DNA from: Luteimonas kalidii
Lineage (GTDB): Bacteria; Pseudomonadota; Gammaproteobacteria; Xanthomonadales; Xanthomonadaceae
Direction of reading: 5' to 3'
NCBI RefSeq assembly: GCF_029887935.1
Contig: NZ_JARXRO010000020.1
Span: 1 to 34,818 of the forward strand
Length of the DNA: 34,818 nucleotides
The notes under the pieces are model-generated. The model worked only from the letters and a program-made list of their open reading frames with translations, ran no database searches and was not told where the DNA came from. Position 1 is the stretch's first letter. Each line of letters opens with the position of its first letter. The translations under genes and the position numbers were made by a program. This document shows positions 14,776-23,464 of the stretch, piece by piece.

Positions 14776-16590
14776 ACGCGCACCGGTCGCGCGCACGCCG
14801 CTGCCGAGCAGTGCGTCCACGTCCAGGATCAGGGCCATGCGGCCGTCGCCGATCAGGCTCGCGCCGGCGTAGCCGGGCAGCCCGCGCAGGGTCGGCGGCA
14901 GCGCCTTGATCACCACTTCCTCGCGCCCGCGCACGCGGTCGACGGCCAGGCAGTAGCGCTGTTCGCCGGCCTGCAGCACCACGCAGGTCGACTCCGGCAG
15001 CGGCGCCGGCGCCATGCCCAGCCAGTCGCGCAGGCCCAGCAGCGGCAGCGGCTGCTGGCGCAGGTCGAGCACGCGCTGGCCGTCGATCCACAGCGCGCGG
15101 CCGGGTTCGTGCGACAGCACTTCCACCACCCGCACCAGCGGCAGCGCGTAGACGTCGCCGTCCACTTCGACCAGCAGGGTGGGCAGGATCGCCAGGGTCA
15201 GCGGCACCCGGATCGCGAAGCGCGAGCCGGCACCGACGTCCGAGTGGATCTGGACCGTGCCCGAGAGCTCGCGGATGCGCGACTGCACCACGTCCATGCC
15301 CACGCCGCGGCCGGACAGGTCGCTGACCTCGTCGCGGGTGGAGAAGCCGGGCAGGAACAGCAGCTGCAGGCATTCCTCCGACGACAGCCGCGCGGCGGAG
15401 TCGTCGTCGATCAGGCCCTTCTCCACCGCCTTGCGGCGGATGCGGTCGGGATCGATGCCGGCGCCGTCGTCACGCACTTCGATGGCGACATGGTCGCCTT
15501 CCTGCTGCGCGCCGATGCGCACCGTGCCGAGCTCGGGCTTGCCGGCGCGGCGGCGTGCCTCGGGCATCTCGATGCCGTGGTCGATGGCGTTGCGCACCAG
15601 GTGCACCAGCGGATCGGCCAGCGCCTCGACCAGGTTGCGGTCGAGTTCGGTCTCCGCGCCGGTCACTTCCAGCTGCACCTGCTTGTCGAGCTGGCGGGCG
15701 ACGTCGCGGGCGAGCTTGGGGAAGCGCGCGAACACGCGCCCCACCGGCTGCATGCGCGCGGTCATCACCGCGCCCTGCAGGCGCGAGGTGGCCACGTCGA
15801 GCGCGGCCACGGCGCGGTCGAGGTCGTCGTCGCGCAGGCGCGGGCGGATCGTCTTGAGCCGGTTGCGCGCCAGCACCAGCTCGCCGACCAGGTTGACCAT
15901 GGCGTCGAGCCGGCGCACGTCCACGCGTACGGTGACGTCGCCGGCGTCCTGCGCCACCGGCGCGCGCGCGGCCGTGGGCACGGCGCGCAGCACGGCGGGC
16001 GCGGACGCCGGGATCGGTCCGGGTTCGGGTTCGGCCCGCGCAGGCGACGCGGGCGCAGGCGCCGCCGCCGCACCGGGCGCACCGCCGGCGCCGTGCAGGC
16101 TGTCGAGCAGGGCTTCGAAGTCGAGATCGTCGATCGAATCGCCGGCGACGTCCGGCACCGCCACGGCCAGCGGGGCCGCGGCCACCGCGACCGGTGCCGG
16201 TGCGGCGGTGGCCGCGCCGGCACGCAGGGCGGCCAGCAGCGCGACGGGCGCGGGGCTGGGATCGAGCCCGTTGCAGATGGACTGCAGCATGTCGACCAGC
16301 AGGTCGATGCCCTGCTGGATGCCGTCGAACGCGGCCGCGTCGAGCGGCGCGCTGCCGTCGCGGGCGGCGTTGAGGCGGTCCTCGACGGCGTGGCACACCG
16401 ACACCATGGTGGCGAAGTCGAGGAAGCCGGCGCCGCCCTTGATGGTGTGGAATCCGCGGAACACGGCGTTGAGGCATTCCCGGTCGGCGGGCGCGCGCTC
16501 GAGCGCGACCATCTGCACGCCGAGCTGGTCGAGGATCTCGCCGACCTCGACCAGGAAGTCGGCGCAGATGTCGGAGGCGGCCGCGGACAT
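14749..16590 (-). CDS. cheA: Chemotaxis histidine kinase CheA of the flagellar operon
   Basis: CheA kinase of 613 aa controlling flagellar rotation through CheY. The Hpt domain covers about 1-110, with His48 in RGFHTIKGGAGFLDF. Residues 120-215 are an Ala/Pro linker with one conserved-looking patch (DSIDDLDFEALLDSLHG) and no P2 domain. P3 is about 220-290. The HATPase has an N box at 330-341 (HLVRNAIDHGIE), G1 DDGAGID near 374 and G2 GRGVGMDVV near 427. P5 is about 465-600. The start ATG (16588-16590) is 2 nt after the cheZ stop. In pseudomonads cheB usually follows cheA; here motC follows directly. Confidence 0.95.
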   Translation of the reverse strand: MSAAASDICADFLVEVGEILDQLGVQMVALERAPADRECLNAVFRGFHTIKGGAGFLDFATMVSVCHAVEDRLNAARDGSAPLDAAAFDGIQQGIDLLVDMLQSICNGLDPSPAPVALLAALRAGAATAAPAPVAVAAAPLAVAVPDVAGDSIDDLDFEALLDSLHGAGGAPGAAAAPAPASPARAEPEPGPIPASAPAVLRAVPTAARAPVAQDAGDVTVRVDVRRLDAMVNLVGELVLARNRLKTIRPRLRDDDLDRAVAALDVATSRLQGAVMTARMQPVGRVFARFPKLARDVARQLDKQVQLEVTGAETELDRNLVEALADPLVHLVRNAIDHGIEMPEARRRAGKPELGTVRIGAQQEGDHVAIEVRDDGAGIDPDRIRRKAVEKGLIDDDSAARLSSEECLQLLFLPGFSTRDEVSDLSGRGVGMDVVQSRIRELSGTVQIHSDVGAGSRFAIRVPLTLAILPTLLVEVDGDVYALPLVRVVEVLSHEPGRALWIDGQRVLDLRQQPLPLLGLRDWLGMAPAPLPESTCVVLQAGEQRYCLAVDRVRGREEVVIKALPPTLRGLPGYAGASLIGDGRMALILDVDALLGSGVRATGARSSHPAPDR

Positions 16591-16592
16591 CG

Positions 16593-17219
16593 CTACAGGC
16601 CCAGCGACGACAGCAGGCGGTTGGCGTCGTCCTGGCTGGCGGCGGGCGCGTCGAGGCCGTCGACCGCGGGGCCGTAGCCCTGGCTGGACAGCTGCAGCGG
16701 GCGCCCGGCGCCCGGCGCGTACTCGCCCAGGCCTTCGTGCACGGTGCGCACCAGTTCGACCACGCGGCGGATGATCTGGCCGTTGAGGTCCTGGTAGCCC
16801 TGGGCCGCGGTCATTTCCGACAGCCGGGCGCGCACCGCGGACACGGTGGCGGTCTCGGCGTCGGCATCGGTGGCCGGCAGCGTGCCGAGCAGGATCCGGC
16901 ATTCCTGGATCAGGTCCAGGGTGTGGTGGCTGGCGTCCTCGCTGACCTTGACCACGTGCTCCAGGCGCTGGCAGGCCTCGGCCAGCGAACCGCTGCCGCT
17001 GCCGGTGCCCAGCGCCTGCTCGAGTTCGCGCGCCAGCCGCACCAGTCCCTGCACCAGCGGCTGGGTGCGCCAGTGGATCAGTTCGTCGACATTGCTGCGC
17101 CAGGCATCGTCGTCCTGCTGCTCGAGCGCCTCCAGCGCCGCGTGCAGGCAGCTGACCAGGGCGGCACGTTCGTCGTGCGCGCCGACACCCGGCGCCACGG
17201 CGGCGGGTGCCGCGCTCAC
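16593..17219 (-). CDS. cheZ: CheY-P phosphatase CheZ
   Basis: CheZ, 208 aa, which removes phosphate from CheY to end the signal. A long helical hairpin contains the catalytic Gln motif [13 protein letters not shown] (about 140-152; E. coli has QDLTGQ with Gln147). The C-terminal CheY-binding helix ends [12 protein letters not shown], like the E. coli DDLLASLGF. The GTG start overlaps the cheY stop as GTGA. The position directly after cheY is standard for polar-flagellate gammaproteobacteria. Confidence 0.93.
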   Translation of the reverse strand: MSAAPAAVAPGVGAHDERAALVSCLHAALEALEQQDDDAWRSNVDELIHWRTQPLVQGLVRLARELEQALGTGSGSGSLAEACQRLEHVVKVSEDASHHTLDLIQECRILLGTLPATDADAETATVSAVRARLSEMTAAQGYQDLNGQIIRRVVELVRTVHEGLGEYAPGAGRPLQLSSQGYGPAVDGLDAPAASQDDANRLLSSLGL

Positions 17220-17608
17220 GCCGCGGCCCCGAGGCGCTCGAAGATCTTGCCGAGCTTGTCGTTGAGCGTGGCGGCGGTGAAGGGCTTGATCACGTAGCCG
17301 TTCACGCCGGCCTGCGCGGCTTCGATGATCTGCTCGCGCTTGGATTCGGCGGTCACCATCAGCACCGGGATCTTCGACAGCGCGGCGTCGGCGCGGATCG
17401 CCTTGAGCAGATCGATGCCGGGCATGCCGGGCATGTTCCAGTCCGTGACCACGAGGTCGAACGGACCCTTGCGCAGTTCCACCATCGCGGTGGAGCCGTC
17501 GTCGGCCTCGGTGGTGTTGAAGAAGCCCAGGTCGTTGAGCAGGTTCTTGACGATGCGACGCATGGTCGAGAAGTCGTCGACGATCAGGATGCGGATGTTC
17601 TTGTCCAT
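17216..17608 (-). CDS. cheY: Chemotaxis response regulator CheY
   Basis: Single receiver domain, 130 aa, which binds FliM when phosphorylated and changes rotation. It has Asp11/Asp12 ([17 protein letters not shown]), phospho-acceptor Asp56 ([12 protein letters not shown]), Thr86 (VTAESK) and Lys108 (VIKPFT). The sequence is close to textbook CheY, unlike the divergent receiver at 10741. The start ATG (17606-17608) has AGAG about 8 nt upstream and lies 47 nt after the fliA stop. The target EIDALL peptide is present in FliM at 27528-28532. Confidence 0.96.
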   Translation of the reverse strand: MDKNIRILIVDDFSTMRRIVKNLLNDLGFFNTTEADDGSTAMVELRKGPFDLVVTDWNMPGMPGIDLLKAIRADAALSKIPVLMVTAESKREQIIEAAQAGVNGYVIKPFTAATLNDKLGKIFERLGAAA

Positions 17609-17655
17609 GCGGATCTCTTCGTGGTTCGTGTGTGTGGTGCGCCGGCCCCGTGCGT

Positions 17656-18417
17656 TCAGGGCAGGTAGTCGTCGTCCTCGTCGGCGCCCTCGCGGCGCCA
17701 GTCGGACAGCCGCGCGCGCAGGCGTATCGCGGCCTGGCCGTGGATCTGGCAGGCGCGCGATTCGCTCACGCCGAGCACCGCGCCGATCTCGCGCAGGTTC
17801 AGTTCCTGCTCGTAGTACAGCGACAGCACCAGGCGCTCGCGCTCGGGCAGGTCGTCGATCGCCCCGGCCAGCGCGTCGCGGAAGGCCACCTGCTCGAACG
17901 CGCGCGCCGGGCTGGCGGTGTCGTGGCTGGCCAGGCGCGCCTCGCCGTCGTGCTCGTCCATGTGCGCATCGAGGCTGACCAGCTGCCCCCGCGCGGCGTT
18001 CTCGACCATGGCGTGGTATTCGTCCAGCCCCACGCCCATCTGCGCGGCCACCTGCTGCGAGGTCGCGGCCTGGCCGGTTGTCTGTTCGACCTCGCGGGTG
18101 GCCGAGACGATGTCGCGGTAGCGGCGGTGCACCGAGCGCGGCACCCAGTCGCCGCGGCGGATCTCGTCGATCATCGCGCCGCGGATGCGGATCGAGGCGT
18201 AGGTCTCGAACGCCGCGCCCTGGTCGGACTGGAAATTGCGCGCGGCATCGATCAGGCCGAGCATGCCGGCCTGGATCAGGTCGTCGATCTCCACGCTCGC
18301 CGGCAGCCGCGCGGCGAGATGGTGGGCGATGCGGCGCACCAGTTCGCCGTGCTTCTCGACGACCTCGGCGGCGCTGCCCTGCTGGTTGGCGCGGTACTGC
18401 GCGGTCGCGGCGTTCAT
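17656..18417 (-). CDS. fliA: Flagellar sigma factor FliA (sigma-28)
   Basis: Sigma-28 factor, 253 aa, directing RNA polymerase to late flagellar and chemotaxis promoters; it is normally held by the anti-sigma FlgM, which is not in the window. Region 2 includes [20 protein letters not shown] and [19 protein letters not shown]. Region 4 has the helix-turn-helix [20 protein letters not shown] near the C-terminus. The start ATG overlaps the flhG stop as ATGA. The promoter matches listed at 4028, 5367, 6145, 6220, 11452 and 14749 are its predicted local targets. Confidence 0.96.
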   Translation of the reverse strand: MNAATAQYRANQQGSAAEVVEKHGELVRRIAHHLAARLPASVEIDDLIQAGMLGLIDAARNFQSDQGAAFETYASIRIRGAMIDEIRRGDWVPRSVHRRYRDIVSATREVEQTTGQAATSQQVAAQMGVGLDEYHAMVENAARGQLVSLDAHMDEHDGEARLASHDTASPARAFEQVAFRDALAGAIDDLPERERLVLSLYYEQELNLREIGAVLGVSESRACQIHGQAAIRLRARLSDWRREGADEDDDYLP

Positions 18418-19289
18418 GCGGCCGCCCCCCGCGCGGTGGCCGGGGCGACCAGGCGCTCGAGGAAGAACTCGACATGGCCGCGCGCACCGGGCGGCGACTG
18501 CCACTGGCGCGCACGCCGGGCGATGTCGCGGAACGCGACCGCGGAGGGCGCCGACGGGAACACGTCGACCACCGCCTCCTGGCGCTGCACCGCGCGGCGC
18601 AGCCATTCGTCGCGCGGGATCGCGCCGAGGTAGCCCAGGGTGACGTCGAGGAAGCGTGCGCTGACGCGCTCGAGCTTCTCGAACAGCTGCCGGCCCTCGC
18701 GTTGGTCCTGCACCTGGTTGGCCAGCACCTGCACCCGGTTCACGCCGCGCTCGCGGCTGAGCACCTTGATCAGGGCGTAGGCGTCGGTGACCGAGGCCGG
18801 CTCGTCGCACACCACCACGATCACGTCCTGCGCGGCCTGGCAGAAGGTCAGCACGCCGTCGGCGATGCCGGCGGCGTTGTCCACCACCATCACGTCCAGG
18901 TCGAGGTCGAGTTCGGAGAACGCGTGCACCAGGCCGATGTGCTGGCTGGGCTGGAGTTCGGTCATGTGGCGCTTGCCGGACGCGGCCGGGACGATCATCA
19001 GCCCGTTGGGGCATTCGATCACCGTGTCGCGCAGTTCGCAGCGGTCGGCGAACACGTCGGCCAGGGTGAAGGTGGGCGTCAGGCCCAGCATCACGTCGAC
19101 GTTGGCCAGGCCCAGGTCGGTGTCCAGCAGCAGGGTGCGCTGGCCGGCGTTGACCAGGGCGGTGGCGAGGTTGACCGAAACCGAGGTCTTGCCGACGCCG
19201 CCCTTGCCGCTGGCGACGGCGATCACCCGCACGGGGCCGGGGGCCCGGTCTGCGGCGGAAACGGGCATGGTGGGGTCAGGCGACTGCAT
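18414..19289 (-). CDS. flhG: MinD-like ATPase FlhG (FleN), flagellar number regulator
   Basis: MinD/ParA-type ATPase, 291 aa, limiting flagellar number; in relatives it restrains the master regulator FleQ/FlrA. Walker A is [11 protein letters not shown] (about 26-36), switch [17 protein letters not shown] (about 53-68) and Walker [11 protein letters not shown]. The Asp of the common D-x-A-G motif reads DNAAG. Start: ATG 19287-19289 has GAGG 6 nt upstream and overlaps the flhF end by 14 nt. A later ATG at 19268 has no binding site. The gene precedes fliA and follows flhF as in most polar flagellates. Confidence 0.94.
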   Translation of the reverse strand: MQSPDPTMPVSAADRAPGPVRVIAVASGKGGVGKTSVSVNLATALVNAGQRTLLLDTDLGLANVDVMLGLTPTFTLADVFADRCELRDTVIECPNGLMIVPAASGKRHMTELQPSQHIGLVHAFSELDLDLDVMVVDNAAGIADGVLTFCQAAQDVIVVVCDEPASVTDAYALIKVLSRERGVNRVQVLANQVQDQREGRQLFEKLERVSARFLDVTLGYLGAIPRDEWLRRAVQRQEAVVDVFPSAPSAVAFRDIARRARQWQSPPGARGHVEFFLERLVAPATARGAAA

Positions 19290-21153
19290 GGCGATCCTCG
19301 GTGGCGAGGGGGTTATCGGCAGCACGGCGGGATTTCTCCAGTGACTGGACGAGGCGGGTGGCATCGGCGGCATCGAGGTCGGACGGCACCTGCTGCCCCT
19401 GGGTGGTGTAGGCGATGGCCAGTTCGTGGCGGGCCAGCACCGAGAGCGCGGAGCCGAGGCGGCCGGTCTCGTCGAGCTTGGTCAGCACCACGCCCTCGGG
19501 CTTGGCCGGGCGGTAGCGGCGGACGACCTCGCCGAGGTCGTAGGGATGGGCGTTGGCCGGCAGCACCAGCAGGCTGCGCACCCTGCGCGAGGCCCGCAGC
19601 CACAGGATCTGGCTGAACACGGCGCGGTCGCGCGGCGCGTGGCCGGTGGTGTCGACCAGCACCAGCGGGTAGTCGACCAGCTGCGCCAGGGTGTCCTGCA
19701 GCCGTTCCGGTCCCTGCGCCTCGCACACGGTGATGCCGAGGCGGCGGCCGTGGGCCTGGAGCTGCTCGAGCGCGCCGGGGCGCTCGCAGTCGGTGGTCAC
19801 CAGGGCGACGTCGCGGGCGCGGTGGCGGGCGGCGAAACGCGCGGCCAGCTTGGCCGCGGTGGTGGTCTTGCCGGCGCCGGTGGGGCCGACCAGGGCGATC
19901 ACGCCGCCGTCTTCCAGCGGTTCGCTGCGGGTGACGGTGATCATCCGCGCCAGGGTTTCGAACATCGGTCCGTGGATCGCGTCGACCGGCAGGCGCGGAT
20001 CGATCTGCGCGGCCACTTCGCGCGCCAGCGATTCGTCGCAGCCGTAGCCGGCGAGCGCCTCGAGCACCGCGGCGCGCGCGGGCGAGCCGCGCAGGCGCTC
20101 GAGCGAAAGCTGCTCCATCTGCGCCTCCATCAGCTGGCGCATGCGCGCCATCTCCTCGCGCATGGAGACGATGGCGGGGTCGAGTTCGGGCGCGGCGACG
20201 GCCTGCAGGGCGCGCGGCGCGGTGGTGTCGGCGGTGGCGGTCGCGGTCGCGACCATCGGGCGTGCCGCATCCGGTGCGTGCGCGGCGACGGCGTCGTGCG
20301 TCGCGCGGGCGGCGGCCTCGGTCACCGGCTCCGGACGCAGCGGCATCGGGAAGTCCGGCATCAGGTCGCCGAAGTCCTCGGCGTCGTCGTCGCGGCCGGG
20401 GCGCTCGGCCGGGGCGGCGTCGGCGACCGGCGCGCGCGGCGCCAGGAAGGCGGGGGTGGCGGGTTCGAACTCCGCGGCGGCGGCCGCGGACGCGGAGGTT
20501 CCGGCGCGGGGCGCCTGGGTCGGGGCGGCGTCGAGCGCGGCCATCATCGCCTCGAAGCGGCTCGGCGCCGGCGGCGCGATGGCGGCAGGAGCCGGTGTGG
20601 TCGGCGACGCGGCGGTCAGCGACGAAACGGCCCCCGGAATCGGCGGCCGTGCCGCCATCGAAGGTGCAGGCGTGGCGGACGCGGCTGGGGTGACGGCGGG
20701 CGCGGCCGGTGCCGGTGCCGGGGCGGCGGACGGCCGGGCGGCCGCGGGTGCCGCAGCAGCGGGTGCGGCGGCCGGCGTCGCGTCGGGCGCGCCACGGGTC
20801 AGGTCGGCCAGGGTCGGGGCGTCGCCGATGCGGAACACGGCGCGGGCGCGCGAGATCAGGCTGTCGCGGGTGGAGGCGTCGCCCCCGGCCGGCGAGGCGG
20901 ATGCGGAGGCGGCGCGTGCCGGCGCAGCGGTCGCCGCCTGGGGACGGGCCGGCGCGTCGGCGATCGCGGGCGCGGCCGCGCGCAGCGCTTGGGCCACGAG
21001 GGCCTCGTCGTAGTCGGTGGCGGCGACCACCTCGATGCAGGCGCCGTCGGCGCTGGGACGGGTGGACAGGATCACCGCATCGGGTCCCTGTTCGTCGCGG
21101 ACCATGCGCAGGGCGGTGCGCATGTCGGGAGCGGTGAAACGCTTGATTCGCAT
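19276..21153 (-). CDS. flhF: SRP-type GTPase FlhF, polar flagellum placement
   Basis: FlhF, 625 aa, marks the pole for flagellar assembly. The N-terminal basic segment (MRIKRFTAPDMRTALRMVRDEQGPDAVILS) is typical. A very long Ala/Pro-rich region (about 70-330) follows. The N and G domains are C-terminal, with G1 GPTGAGKTT near 423, G3 DTTGH near 501, G4 TKLDE near 558 and closing loop TTQGQQVPSDL near 583. Where SRP GTPases read about DTYRxGAxEQL, this protein has DCERPGALEQL, losing the Tyr-Arg pair. It is longer than most homologues because of the linker. It heads the flhF-flhG-fliA operon. Confidence 0.95.
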   Translation of the reverse strand: MRIKRFTAPDMRTALRMVRDEQGPDAVILSTRPSADGACIEVVAATDYDEALVAQALRAAAPAIADAPARPQAATAAPARAASASASPAGGDASTRDSLISRARAVFRIGDAPTLADLTRGAPDATPAAAPAAAAPAAARPSAAPAPAPAAPAVTPAASATPAPSMAARPPIPGAVSSLTAASPTTPAPAAIAPPAPSRFEAMMAALDAAPTQAPRAGTSASAAAAAEFEPATPAFLAPRAPVADAAPAERPGRDDDAEDFGDLMPDFPMPLRPEPVTEAAARATHDAVAAHAPDAARPMVATATATADTTAPRALQAVAAPELDPAIVSMREEMARMRQLMEAQMEQLSLERLRGSPARAAVLEALAGYGCDESLAREVAAQIDPRLPVDAIHGPMFETLARMITVTRSEPLEDGGVIALVGPTGAGKTTTAAKLAARFAARHRARDVALVTTDCERPGALEQLQAHGRRLGITVCEAQGPERLQDTLAQLVDYPLVLVDTTGHAPRDRAVFSQILWLRASRRVRSLLVLPANAHPYDLGEVVRRYRPAKPEGVVLTKLDETGRLGSALSVLARHELAIAYTTQGQQVPSDLDAADATRLVQSLEKSRRAADNPLATEDRHAVA

Positions 21154-21201
21154 GGTGGTATCCCGGGTCGGGAAGCGGGCGGCGGGTGCCTGCCCCCTTC
21201 C

Positions 21202-21217
21202 TGCAAGACCCGGGCCT
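21202..21217 (-). promoter_or_regulatory. Sigma-54 promoter candidate upstream of flhF
   Basis: On the minus strand AGGCCCG-N4-TTGCA, with the invariant GG and GC 10 nt apart; the consensus is TGGCACG-N4-TTGCA. It lies about 49 nt before the flhF ATG. flhF-flhG-fliA are commonly FleQ/RpoN-dependent in this group. Confidence 0.55.
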
Positions 21218-21340
21218 GAACTCGTCGACCGGCGCGTCGGAAGCTTGGCGCCCGGGATCCGGGGTGGGTGTCGGGACGCCGACGCGCGGCGGTGCGCGTC
21301 CGGGTGCCCGGGGCTCGACGCCGTTGGAGGTGGAGATCCC

Positions 21341-21369
21341 CCCGGGTGCGCTTCGCTTACCCGGGCTAC
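21341..21369. repeat. Single REP element between flhA and flhF
   Basis: Arms CCCGGGT and ACCCGGG followed by CTAC, the same element as in the two arrays, with a partial echo (CCGGGCTACG, 21371-21380). It lies 26 nt after the flhA stop. The remaining part of the 241-nt gap holds only the sigma-54-like site. Confidence 0.75.
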
Positions 21370-21394
21370 CCCGGGCTACGCGCGGTGACGGCGG

Positions 21395-23464
21395 TCAGCC
21401 CACCGCGCCGACCAGGCGCAGGCGCTTGTCTTCGGGGACTTCGGCGTAGGCCAGCACCGCCAGCGAGGGCACGCTGTGGCGGACCAGGCGCGCGACCGCG
21501 GCGCGCACGCCGCCGGGCACCAGCAGCACCGCCGGTTCGCCGCGGCTTTCCTGGCGGGTGACGCAGTCGCCCAGGTTCTGGTGCAGGCGTTCGGCCAGGC
21601 CGGGTTCGAGCGCCGCGCCCTGGCCGCTGACCGATTCCTGCAGCACCCGCTCCAGCGCCGGGGCCAGGGTGTAGACCGGCAGCTCGGGCGCCATGCCGTT
21701 GAGTTCCTGCACGATGAAGCGGCCCAGCGAGACCCGTACCGCGGCGGTGAGCGCGGCCGGGTCCTGGGTGTGGGCGCCGTGCTCGAGCAGGGTCTCGACG
21801 ATCTGCCGCATCTGCCGCACCGGCACCCGGTCGGCCAGCAGCGACTGCAGCACCTTCACCACCACCGACAGCGGCAGCAGCTTGGGCACCAGGTCCTCGA
21901 CCAGCTTGGGCACGCTGCGGCCGAGCGCGGTGAGCAGGTGCTGCACCTCGTCGTGGCCGAGCAGGTCCGGCGCGCGCTCGCGCACGATGTGCGAGAGGTG
22001 GGTGGCCGCGACCGTGGCCGCGTCGACCACGGTGTAGCCCAGCGATTCGGCATGTGCGCGCTGGTTGGGCAGGATCCACACCGCGTCCAGCCCGAACGCC
22101 GGGTCCTTGCCGGGAATGCCGTCGAGCTGGCCGAACACGCGGCCGGGATCCAGCGCCAGTTCGCGGTCGGGTACCAGTTCGCCCGTGGCCACCGGCACGC
22201 CGTGCACCAGCACGCGGTACTGGCCGGGGGCGAGTTCGAGGTTGTCGCGTACGTGCACGGCCGGGATCAGGAAGCCCAGGTCCTGGGTGAGCTTGCGGCG
22301 CACGCCCTTCAGGCGCGCCAGCAGCTGCCCGCCCTGGGCCTGGTCGACCAGCGCGATCAGCTTGTAGCCGACCTCCAGCGCCAGCGGCTCGACCGGCCGG
22401 ATCTCGTCCCAGCTCAGTTCGGCCATCGGTGCCGGCGCGGCGTCGCTGCGCGCCTCGGCCGGCGCGGCCTCGGCCTCGGCCGCGCGCTTGTGCAGCTTCC
22501 ACGCCGCGAAGCCCAGGATCGCCGCCAGCGCCAGGAACGGCAGGTTGGGCATGCCCGGCACGATGCCGATCACGCCCATCAGCAGCGCTGAGACGGTGAG
22601 CGCGCGCTGGTGGCCGAAGACCTGCTTCGACACCGTCTCGCCCATCTCCTGCTCGCCGGTGGAGCGGGTGACGAGCATGGCCGTGGCGACCGCCACCAGC
22701 AGCGCCGGCAGCTGCGCGACCAGGCCGTCGCCGATCGCGAGCGTGGTGTAGGTCTGCGCGGCGGAACCGAACGACATGCCGTGCGAGAGCATGCCGATCA
22801 GGATGCCGCCGACCAGGTTGATCACCAGGATCAGGATGCCGGCGATGGCGTCGCCGCGCACGAACTTGCTGGCGCCGTCCATCGAGCCGTAGAAGTCGGC
22901 CTCCTCGCGCACTTCCTGGCGCCGCGCCTTGGCGTCCTCGCGGTTGAGCAGGCCGGCGTTGAGGTCGGCGTCGATCGCCATCTGCTTGCCGGGCAGGGCG
23001 TCGAGGATGAAGCGCGCCGACACCTCGGAGATGCGCCCGGCGCCCTTGGTGACGACCACGAAGTTGACGATCGTCAGGATCGCGAACACCACGATGCCGA
23101 CCGCGTAGCTGCCGCCGATCACGAACTGGCCGAAGGCCTCGATCACGTGGCCGGCCGCAGACCCGCCCTGGTGCCCGTGCAGCAGCACCACGCGGGTGGA
23201 GGCCACGTTCAGCGCCAGCCGCAGCAGGGTGACCAGCAGCAGCACGCTGGGGAAGATCGAGAATTCCAGCGGGCGCTTCACGTAGACCACCGCCAGCATC
23301 ACCACCAGCGACAGCGCGATGTTGATCGTGAACAGGCCGTCGAGCAGCAGGGGCGGCAGCGGCACGATCACCATCGCCAGGATCGCCAGCACCACCACCG
23401 GCGCGGCCGCACCGGTGCGCAGGCTGTTCATCAGGCCGCCGCCGCGGCCGGGCAGGGCGCTCAT
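21395..23464 (-). CDS. flhA: Flagellar export gate protein FlhA
   Basis: Major export-gate protein, 689 aa. The N-terminal half has about eight TM helices and the conserved FHIPEP-type core (LNVASTRVVLL, GGSYAVGIVVFAILTIVNFVVV without the gaps, then DALPGKQMAIDADLNAG). The cytoplasmic FlhA-C domain (about 345-689) docks chaperone-substrate complexes and ends EDKRLRLVGAVG. The start ATG (23462-23464) overlaps the flhB stop as ATGA; a second ATG (MNSLRTG) is 11 codons later and cannot be excluded. It is the last gene of the fliL-flhA operon, followed by a REP. Confidence 0.96.
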   Translation of the reverse strand: MSALPGRGGGLMNSLRTGAAAPVVVLAILAMVIVPLPPLLLDGLFTINIALSLVVMLAVVYVKRPLEFSIFPSVLLLVTLLRLALNVASTRVVLLHGHQGGSAAGHVIEAFGQFVIGGSYAVGIVVFAILTIVNFVVVTKGAGRISEVSARFILDALPGKQMAIDADLNAGLLNREDAKARRQEVREEADFYGSMDGASKFVRGDAIAGILILVINLVGGILIGMLSHGMSFGSAAQTYTTLAIGDGLVAQLPALLVAVATAMLVTRSTGEQEMGETVSKQVFGHQRALTVSALLMGVIGIVPGMPNLPFLALAAILGFAAWKLHKRAAEAEAAPAEARSDAAPAPMAELSWDEIRPVEPLALEVGYKLIALVDQAQGGQLLARLKGVRRKLTQDLGFLIPAVHVRDNLELAPGQYRVLVHGVPVATGELVPDRELALDPGRVFGQLDGIPGKDPAFGLDAVWILPNQRAHAESLGYTVVDAATVAATHLSHIVRERAPDLLGHDEVQHLLTALGRSVPKLVEDLVPKLLPLSVVVKVLQSLLADRVPVRQMRQIVETLLEHGAHTQDPAALTAAVRVSLGRFIVQELNGMAPELPVYTLAPALERVLQESVSGQGAALEPGLAERLHQNLGDCVTRQESRGEPAVLLVPGGVRAAVARLVRHSVPSLAVLAYAEVPEDKRLRLVGAVG

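Noticed and set aside
19312..19319. GCCGATAA on the minus strand within the end of flhF, a perfect sigma-28 -10 box
   Set aside because: No TCAAG or TAAAG lies 11 nt upstream (the sequence there is GGAGAAAT), and it encodes the conserved-frame end of FlhF.
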